DNA of 34,763 bases from FCB group bacterium (GTDB lineage Bacteria; Fidelibacterota; Marinisomatia; Marinisomatales; J089), in assembly GCA_013152835.1 (NCBI GenBank), contig JAADFQ010000074.1, positions 1 to 34,763 on the forward strand. Reading direction: 5' to 3'. A program made the position numbers and the translations under genes. This document shows positions 27,780-34,763 of this stretch, piece after piece. How positions within the stretch are numbered: the first letter of the stretch is position 1; each line of letters opens with the position of its first letter. The notes under the pieces were generated by a model. That model was not told the DNA's origin, searched no databases, and was given only the letters and a program-made list of their open reading frames with translations.

Positions 27780-30536
27780 TTATTTCAGTAGGACCATTTT
27801 CACCTGATGAACTTCATTACCGGTGTTCATCCGGGCGAAATAGAGTCCCGCTGGGGCTGCTTGTCCGGAATCCATGCGGCCATTCCAGGTTATCTGGTGA
27901 TGTCCGGGAGTCATGGATTCAGCAATTAATGTCCGTACCTTGTTGCCCAGTAAGTCGAAGACTTCGAGGGTAACGTTGGTGGTCACGGGAACATCAAAAG
28001 TCAGCGTGGTTACCGGATTAAACGGATTCGGATAATTCTGCTTCAGAGCAAACGCTGTGGGCAGTTCCGTCTCATCACCGGTACTGACGGTACCGTGCAT
28101 GGTGGCCGCTTCTTCGGCAGCTTCCGCCAAGGTCATATCCGGGATGCTGTCGGCCGGATCATCATTATGGCAACTCATGCAGGAATAGGCCGGAGACAGG
28201 CTGGCCGGACGAGTATCGTCATCCCGCACAGCGCCGCCATCATCCGTAAACATGGATAATGTATCAGGTGCAATCCTGAAGATATGCGACCGTACATCGC
28301 CCTTGTACCCGCTCTGACCGCGAGTCGTGCCGGATTTTGCCGCGTAGGGCATATGGCATTCCACACATTCCTGGGTGCCCTGATGCGTCAAATTCGCTAC
28401 CTGCGCCGGGTGACACGTGGAGCATTCCATTTTGATCCCCTGACCATCCCAGAGAACCCGCTTATGCGGATCGTGACAAGTGGTGCAATTCAGACCGGCA
28501 TCATCGTGCGGACTGGCGGAGAATTCATCCCATTGTTCATGATGGCGAATGAATCCACCGGAGGCATTTATCGGATCAGTATAACTCCGGTTATGGCAGG
28601 TTCCGCAAAGGAAATTCACATCGTCACCACTTGCATCAGGAGTAATGACAACACCATCTTTTTCCAATCCACCCAGACTATTATCCAAATGGGCGAACTC
28701 ATAAACGCGGTCAATATAGGCCGGATTTCCGGTCTGTACATGATTGCTACCCGGTCCATGACAGGCTTCACAGCCAATGCCACCTTCGGTGAATGTGCCG
28801 AGCCCATCCACTCCCGTAAGCCAGGTTCCGGTGGTATCGCCGCCTGTTGTATGACACTTAAAACAACTGTAGTTGTAGATTTTCGTATCACCGGTATGGT
28901 AATCCGCCCAGCCATAGTCCACGCCATCGTAGAAGTTGAACTGATTATGGCCCGCGCCCGGATCAACGGCTGCCGTTCCGGTACCAACGATTTGTCCATC
29001 GGTTCCGACGAACCGAGCCTTCCAGCCGAATCCGCCGATCACACCGGCAATTTCGGACCAACTGTGATTCCCATTCCCAAGATCGGTCAGCCAATTATCT
29101 TCAAAATTGGTAACAAAATCGGGATATGTCGGAGCCGTGGCATTTTCAATAACATTGAATTTATAGGGATGTCCGGAATTATTCCATTCATCCACAATAT
29201 TATATCCAAGGTTGCTGTTAACTTCGTTATGACAGGCCGCACAGGTTTCCGAGCCGACAAAGGTGGGATCGTCGGCGGGAGTGGCAACATGCATATTCTG
29301 TGCCGTATTCACAACCTGTTCAAGCGTCATGTCCGGAATCCCGTCTGCGGGGTCATCGTTATGACAACCCAGGCAGGAATACGCCGGAGACAATGAGGCC
29401 TGGCGAGTTGCATCATCCCGGACGGCTGAACCATCATCCGTGAACATGGATTCCGCATTCGGTGTAATCTTCCATAAGTGAGAACGTACATCGCCCTTAT
29501 AGCCGCTTTCGCCGCGGGTCGTTCCGGACTTGGCCGCATAGGGCATATGACATTCAATACAGGTCTGCGTTCCTGCGTGGTTGATGGTCGTATTTTCTGT
29601 CGGATGGCAGGTGGAACATTCCATGGTAATACCGTCACCGTCCCATAAAACCCGTTTGTGGGGATTATGGCAGGAGGTGCATTTCAGTCCTGCGCCAAAG
29701 TGATCCGAAGCTACAAATTCATCCCACTGTTCGTGGTGTCGGATGAATCCCCCGCTCGCATTAATGGGATCCGTATAGCTCCTGTTGTGGCAGGTACCGC
29801 AGAGAAAGTTCACGTCATTTCCGCTGGGATCCGGTGTTATTACCGAACCGTCGATTTCCAATCCGCCGGATGCGTTATCCAGATGAGCAAATTCGTACAC
29901 CCGGTCAATATTGCTGGTGGACGGGCTGGAAACATGATCGCTTCCCGGGCCATGACAGGCTTCGCAACCAATGCCGCCTTCATTAAAGGTACCCAATCCA
30001 TCCACACCGGTAAGCCAGGTGCCGGTTGTATCGCCACCCGTCGTATGACACTTAAAACAACTGTAGTTGTAGATTTTTGTGTCACCGGTATGATAGTCAG
30101 CCCAGCCGTAATCCACACCGCCATAAAAATTGAACTGATTATGGCCCGCACCCGGATCAACGGCTGCCGTCCCGGTACCAACGATTTGACCGTCAGTTCC
30201 GACGAAACGGGCTTTCCAGCCGAATCCACCGATAACACCGGCAATTTCGGACCAGCTATGATTCCCATTCCCCAGTTCCGTCATCCAGTTATCTTCAAAG
30301 TTTACCACGAAATCCGGGTATGTCGGTGCCGTGGCATTTTCTATAACTGAAAACTTATAGGGATGTCCAGAGTTTGTCCAGGAATCATAGATGTTGTATC
30401 CCACTCCGGTAACATCAGCGGTACCATGACAGGCCTGACAGGCTGCGGAACCAACGTATGTCTGTCCCCATCCCATCCCGGTCAACAGTAAAACTGATAA
30501 CACCATTGCGGATGTTTTTCTTATCTTTTTATTCAT
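27780..30536 (-). CDS. 16-heme cytochrome c with T9SS-type C-terminal sorting domain
   Basis: 16 CxxCH motifs in two near-identical octaheme repeats; C-terminal LKQNYPNPFNPVTTLTFDV...VKMVLLK. Confidence 0.9.
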   Translation of the reverse strand: MNKKIRKTSAMVLSVLLLTGMGWGQTYVGSAACQACHGTADVTGVGYNIYDSWTNSGHPYKFSVIENATAPTYPDFVVNFEDNWMTELGNGNHSWSEIAGVIGGFGWKARFVGTDGQIVGTGTAAVDPGAGHNQFNFYGGVDYGWADYHTGDTKIYNYSCFKCHTTGGDTTGTWLTGVDGLGTFNEGGIGCEACHGPGSDHVSSPSTSNIDRVYEFAHLDNASGGLEIDGSVITPDPSGNDVNFLCGTCHNRSYTDPINASGGFIRHHEQWDEFVASDHFGAGLKCTSCHNPHKRVLWDGDGITMECSTCHPTENTTINHAGTQTCIECHMPYAAKSGTTRGESGYKGDVRSHLWKITPNAESMFTDDGSAVRDDATRQASLSPAYSCLGCHNDDPADGIPDMTLEQVVNTAQNMHVATPADDPTFVGSETCAACHNEVNSNLGYNIVDEWNNSGHPYKFNVIENATAPTYPDFVTNFEDNWLTDLGNGNHSWSEIAGVIGGFGWKARFVGTDGQIVGTGTAAVDPGAGHNQFNFYDGVDYGWADYHTGDTKIYNYSCFKCHTTGGDTTGTWLTGVDGLGTFTEGGIGCEACHGPGSNHVQTGNPAYIDRVYEFAHLDNSLGGLEKDGVVITPDASGDDVNFLCGTCHNRSYTDPINASGGFIRHHEQWDEFSASPHDDAGLNCTTCHDPHKRVLWDGQGIKMECSTCHPAQVANLTHQGTQECVECHMPYAAKSGTTRGQSGYKGDVRSHIFRIAPDTLSMFTDDGGAVRDDDTRPASLSPAYSCMSCHNDDPADSIPDMTLAEAAEEAATMHGTVSTGDETELPTAFALKQNYPNPFNPVTTLTFDVPVTTNVTLEVFDLLGNKVRTLIAESMTPGHHQITWNGRMDSGQAAPAGLYFARMNTGNEVHQVKMVLLK
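28090..30465 (-). repeat. Intragenic tandem duplication (two ~1.2 kb units)
   Basis: Proteins VGSAACQACH...CLGCHNDDPADGIPDM and VGSETCAACH...CMSCHNDDPADSIPDM are near-identical across most of their length; DNA text also closely matches. Confidence 0.85.
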
Positions 30537-30691
30537 TCCTTCCTCCTAGTAAAGTAATGAAATCATTAAAACGGACCTTTTTATCCGAATAATGTGTGGG
30601 ATATTATTAAGATTGTATTAAAATCTGCTTAGAAAATCATTAAAGTTTTCTAATTTTACAGTCAATAACCACCATGTACAGGAGGCCCATA

Positions 30692-31366
30692 ATGAGAATC
30701 CTCGTTGTGGAAGATGAACCGGCAATCGGGAGCTACATTCAGGATTGTTTTGTGGAACGAGGTTATAGTGTGGACTGGGTGACCACCTGCGAACAGGCCC
30801 TGGAAACGGCCGTTGTTGAGGACTATGACAGCATTATTCTGGACCGGAGATTACCGGATAAAGACGGCTTATTTGTTTGCAGTGAATTGCGCAGTCAGGG
30901 AATCACCGTACCGATCCTGGTACTGACGGCACTTTCCGGTATCGATCAGCGTGTGGAAGGGTTGAACGTTGGCGCCGACGATTATTTACTGAAGCCCTTT
31001 GCCATGGATGAACTGGTGGCACGCGTTCAAGCTCTGATTCGTCGTTCCTCCTATCGGAATCAACCGAATTTGACCATCCGGAATATTTCGTTGAATTCCC
31101 TCAACCGAAACGTGACGGTTAACGGGGAACAAATCCCACTTTCCAACCGGGAATTTTTACTATTGGAATATCTGATGCGACATGCGGATCAAGCGCTAAC
31201 CCGTTCGCAAATACTGGAACATGTCTGGGAAACACAACGGGATTCCGATACCAATATCGTCGACGTGTACATCAACTATTTGCGGAAAAAGATCGATGTT
31301 CCACAGAAAACTTCCAATATTGAAACCGTCCGCGGATTCGGGTATCGATTTCGGTATGAAGACTGA
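30692..31366 (+). CDS. OmpR-family response regulator
   Basis: MRILVVEDEPAIGSYIQD, LDRRLPDKDG, LTA, KPFAMDELVARV; winged-helix C-terminus; AGGAGG upstream. Confidence 0.9.
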   Translation: MRILVVEDEPAIGSYIQDCFVERGYSVDWVTTCEQALETAVVEDYDSIILDRRLPDKDGLFVCSELRSQGITVPILVLTALSGIDQRVEGLNVGADDYLLKPFAMDELVARVQALIRRSSYRNQPNLTIRNISLNSLNRNVTVNGEQIPLSNREFLLLEYLMRHADQALTRSQILEHVWETQRDSDTNIVDVYINYLRKKIDVPQKTSNIETVRGFGYRFRYED

Positions 31367-32753
31367 ACTCAGTCTGCAACGCCGGATCACGCTCTGGTCC
31401 ACGCTGGTTGTATCGCTGATTTTCATCGTGTTCATCGTTCTGGTGATTCTGGCCCTGGATAATCAGCTAAAATGGGACTTGGATCATCGAATTGACGAAG
31501 AAGCGAACGCCGTGGAACTTTCGATATTCCACACCGATTCAGGTATTTCCATTGATGAATCCATTGAATGGCGCGAACCTCATCATCAGGATATGGATGA
31601 TGAGTCCATGGTTCTTATGATCCTGAACGAAAACCTCCATTTAATTCGTCGCTCACCCAATTTCCCGTTTTCTCCCGAATTAATCCAATCCTTTGTCTTT
31701 GACCCGACCGACTCCAATTATTATACCCGATCGTTTATGGACCTGGAAATGCGCTTTTTGGTTAAACCAATTCCTTTTGCGAATCAGACTCTGGTATGGA
31801 TTATTGTTGGCAAATCATTCAACTCGATCCATCAAATTCTTAAAGAAGTATTCACCATTTTTCTTTTTTCCTTCCCGGTAGCCTTGATTATGGTGTATTG
31901 GGGTAGTTTATTTTTAGCACGAAAATCTTTGCGACCGGTTCGGGCCATATCTGAAAAAGCACGCCAATTCAAATCCTCGAATCTGTCCCAGCGACTCCCG
32001 GTTCCCCGTACCGATGATGACATTGCACACCTTGCGATTACCTTAAATGAATTGCTGGATCGATTGGAAACAACCGTGGTCAGCTTACGGAACATAGCTG
32101 CGAATGCTTCCCATGAGATAAAAACACCGGTCACTATTCTGTATACCTACCTGGACCGCTGGGCGCAGACCCATCCCGATATGGATACCCATGAAATTCT
32201 GTCCTTTCGGAGCGAATTAAACCGCATCACGAAAATCATTGATAATTTGTCACAAATCGCAAAAACCGATTCCGGAGCAGCCAAATTACAATTTGATACG
32301 GTGTGGATGAATGACCTGCTGTATGAAGAAATTGAACGCTTCCGACCCCAGGCGCTGATGAAGGATATTACCATTCAGGTCAAACCGCTTCCTTCCGTAG
32401 CCATTGAAGGGGACGAATCATGGCTCCACCTGGCCCTGGGAAATCTGATCGAAAACGCCCTGAAATATTCCCCGGAACATTCCTCCATTTCCTTGAAAAT
32501 GGAATCCACCGATGCTCACACACTTATGGTGACCATCTCCGATGAAGGCCACGGTGTCCCGGAGCAAGATTTAGAACTACTGACGGCCCGGTATTTCCGC
32601 AGTAAACAGTCCCGGCCCGGAACCGGTCTGGGACTTGCAATCGCCCATTGGGTCGTGCAACAACATCATGGAAAACTGCGGTTTGCCAATAATCCTACCG
32701 GAGGGCTCACGGTTCAGGTCTGCCTTCCGGAACAATATAATCCCGGTACATAA
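31356..32753 (+). CDS. Sensor histidine kinase
   Basis: NASHEIKTPVTILYTYLD H-box, NLIENALKYSP N-box, DEGHGVPEQD, GTGLGLAIAHWVV; HAMP-like linker; overlaps the response regulator by 11 nt. Confidence 0.9.
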   Translation: MKTELSLQRRITLWSTLVVSLIFIVFIVLVILALDNQLKWDLDHRIDEEANAVELSIFHTDSGISIDESIEWREPHHQDMDDESMVLMILNENLHLIRRSPNFPFSPELIQSFVFDPTDSNYYTRSFMDLEMRFLVKPIPFANQTLVWIIVGKSFNSIHQILKEVFTIFLFSFPVALIMVYWGSLFLARKSLRPVRAISEKARQFKSSNLSQRLPVPRTDDDIAHLAITLNELLDRLETTVVSLRNIAANASHEIKTPVTILYTYLDRWAQTHPDMDTHEILSFRSELNRITKIIDNLSQIAKTDSGAAKLQFDTVWMNDLLYEEIERFRPQALMKDITIQVKPLPSVAIEGDESWLHLALGNLIENALKYSPEHSSISLKMESTDAHTLMVTISDEGHGVPEQDLELLTARYFRSKQSRPGTGLGLAIAHWVVQQHHGKLRFANNPTGGLTVQVCLPEQYNPGT

Positions 32754-32924
32754 GTAGACTTTGGGGGATGGAATGATGAAAATTTTGATCCTCATCACTT
32801 ATTGTGGACTCGTTTGTCCTGTTTTATGTAAATTTTCCCCGTTCAGATGAGGTACCGATGATGTCCAGCGCGTTGGTTTTCCCGTTCTTCCCCAGCATCT
32901 GCTTGCTATGGAGCCGAATTTGAT

Positions 32925-33980
32925 ATGGATGACTTGATGACACCCCGCCCCAACGCTCACCTTCTCTTTTCCGCCGTTCCGGCCTTGGTGCGGTATCTCC
33001 AGACCCAAGCCACCGTGTACGCGCCCCATCGGTTCGGAGATACGTCCTACCGATTTGATCAGGTTCTGAGTCCTGACGCTGTGGTTCTGGACTATAACCG
33101 CACCCTCCAATCCATTAAGAAATATTTCCTGCCGCCCCGGGAAACGCTCCTTTCCTTCTCGCTGACTGAAGCCACCTTTGAGCCGGTTTCTGCCGAGTCG
33201 TCATTCCGGATCTTCCTGGGTGTTCACAGTTATGATCTACAGGCCTTGCTCCGCCTGGACTACAATTTCACTCACGGTCATCCCGAATCTAACTATTTGA
33301 AACGCAGGGAAAACTGCGCCTTTGTCGGTGTATCGTTTGAACCGGATGAAGTCCACTTCAGCCGATCCGTGGGAATTACCGTTGAGGAAATGGAAGGGTT
33401 TGACCTGTTCCTGGACCGACAGGATGACGGGTATGCGGTTTTTTTCCTTACCGACCGGGGAAAAGCCCTCCTGGAGGGGTTCACGGAGATTACCAAGGCC
33501 CGGAACCAGTCTCCGGTTCACCGGGAATTCCGGACGAAGATAAAATACAATTACAACCGGCTCTCGGAAGTCTTTGATCAGGCCTGGGATTCCCCGGTCT
33601 GGGAAGAAGTGGCGGAACGCTGTGTAGGCTGCGGCACCTGCAATCTGGTCTGTCCCACCTGCTATTGTTTCACGGTGGATGATGAGGTAAACCTAACCCT
33701 CACCGAAGGCATTCGAAAACGCACCTGGGACGGCTGCATGTTGAGTCAATTTGCTCAGGTAGCCGGTGGAGAAAATTTCCGCTATGAACGGAGCGCTCGT
33801 CAGCGGCACCGGGTGTATCGAAAATTTAAATATTTGAGCGATCCTACCGGGAGGCCCTGGTGTGTGGGCTGCGGTCGGTGTACCGCCTACTGTACGGCCC
33901 GCATCAGTATCGTGGACATTGTGAACCAACTTTGCGAGGATTACGAGCAGCGGATCCTCCATAAAAACGCCCTGGTGTGA
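32925..33980 (+). CDS. 4Fe-4S dicluster protein, sulfhydrogenase/hydrogenase beta-subunit-like
   Basis: CVGCGTCNLVCPTCYCF...CVGCGRCTAYC; next gene is HydG-like. Confidence 0.75.
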   Translation: MDDLMTPRPNAHLLFSAVPALVRYLQTQATVYAPHRFGDTSYRFDQVLSPDAVVLDYNRTLQSIKKYFLPPRETLLSFSLTEATFEPVSAESSFRIFLGVHSYDLQALLRLDYNFTHGHPESNYLKRRENCAFVGVSFEPDEVHFSRSVGITVEEMEGFDLFLDRQDDGYAVFFLTDRGKALLEGFTEITKARNQSPVHREFRTKIKYNYNRLSEVFDQAWDSPVWEEVAERCVGCGTCNLVCPTCYCFTVDDEVNLTLTEGIRKRTWDGCMLSQFAQVAGGENFRYERSARQRHRVYRKFKYLSDPTGRPWCVGCGRCTAYCTARISIVDIVNQLCEDYEQRILHKNALV

Positions 33981-33991
33981 AGGAGACGCTC

Positions 33992-34763
33992 ATGACCACG
34001 CCCTTCCCCATTAGCCGCCCACCCCTCCGTGAAACTGAGGATTTGTATTATCCCCAAATGGCCACCATTCTTCAGATGAAAGTCCTGACAGAACTGGAAA
34101 CCTGGTACGAAATCGCCCTGCCCGAAAACCGAACCCTGAATCATCAACCGGGACAGTTTGTTCAGGTCTCACTGTTCGGATATGGGGAAGCACCCATTTC
34201 CATTACGTCCGCTCCCAATGACCGGGGAACCTTTGAATTATGCATCCGGAGAGTGGGACGGCTCACCAGCGCCCTCCATCGCCTCCAACCGGGAGATTCA
34301 GTGGGTATCCGGGGACCCTTCGGCCGGGGATTCGATTTAACCAAATTTCGGGGTCAGGATGTCCTGATCATCGGTGGCGGCATTGGTATTGTACCACTCC
34401 GCTCCCTGATCCAAACCCTGATCCGCGATCGCTCCGACTACGGGCGGTTATTCATATTGTACGGCGCCAAACATCCGGACGAATTGTTGTACCCGGAGGA
34501 TCGGAAACACTGGGCCAACGATCCGACGATTGAATTTGCCCTCACGGTGGATCGCCCCTCCGCCGACTGGACAGACCGGACAGGCGTCATTACCACCCTC
34601 ATTCCGCCGCTGGATCTGGACCTCAACCGTACTGTCGCCGCAGTGGTGGGTCCTCCGATCATGTATAAATTTGTACTCATGGCCCTGAAATCCAAGCGGT
34701 TACCGGAGAACCGGATTTACCTGTCCCTGGAGCGACGGATGAAATGCGGTGTAGGGAAATGTG
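33992..34763 (+). CDS. FAD/NAD(P)-binding oxidoreductase, hydrogenase gamma-subunit-like (partial, runs off window)
   Basis: MTTPFPISRPPLRETEDLYYPQMATILQMK...HQPGQFVQVSLFGYGEAPISITSAP...LIIGGGIGIVPLRSLI...LSLERRMKCGVGKC; not in the ORF track because it has no stop in the window. Confidence 0.8.
   Translation, partial: MTTPFPISRPPLRETEDLYYPQMATILQMKVLTELETWYEIALPENRTLNHQPGQFVQVSLFGYGEAPISITSAPNDRGTFELCIRRVGRLTSALHRLQPGDSVGIRGPFGRGFDLTKFRGQDVLIIGGGIGIVPLRSLIQTLIRDRSDYGRLFILYGAKHPDELLYPEDRKHWANDPTIEFALTVDRPSADWTDRTGVITTLIPPLDLDLNRTVAAVVGPPIMYKFVLMALKSKRLPENRIYLSLERRMKCGVGKC

Noticed and set aside
28284-30350. Long + strand ORFs 28284-29396 and 29658-30350 opposite the 16-heme cytochrome
   Set aside because: Antisense shadow ORFs of the coding repeat; the minus-strand product has 16 CxxCH motifs and a clear domain architecture

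Overview
The window has two clearly different halves. (1) About 1-12,100, + strand: a run of unrelated single-gene units, mostly AT-rich small lipoproteins or exported proteins, plus two with T9SS-type C-terminal domains, an ATP-grasp protein, an SRPBCC-like protein and a DUF4386-like protein. They are separated by long (~130-290 bp) imperfect inverted-repeat sites with attC architecture: CCTAAC..GCTGCACCGG on the left and CCGGTGAGC..GTTAGG on the right, with an extrahelical G in one arm. No integrase is visible, so I read this as a CALIN-like integron cassette array whose attC sites carry unusually long, conserved interiors. A second multi-hairpin repeat family and an IS110 transposase remnant are interspersed. 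(2) About 12,200-34,763: a chromosomal region with a CPBP protease, two SDR/NAD(P)-binding proteins, and then a dense minus-strand respiratory region. That region has a Rieske/cytochrome b/nonaheme cytochrome c operon and an overlapping ten-gene operon (tetraheme c, pentaheme c, molybdopterin-family protein, 4Fe-4S protein, NrfD, small TM protein, outer-membrane-barrel-like protein, 14-heme cytochrome, monoheme lipoprotein, Rrf2 regulator). It also has a 16-heme cytochrome built from two octaheme repeats and ending in a T9SS-type sorting domain. I count 49 CxxCH motifs in six proteins over ~15.5 kb. A two-component system and the start of a sulfhydrogenase/NiFe-hydrogenase-like HydB-HydG pair finish the window. 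The last gene runs off the edge and is missing from the ORF track. All family calls are from motif recognition by eye; no searches were run.
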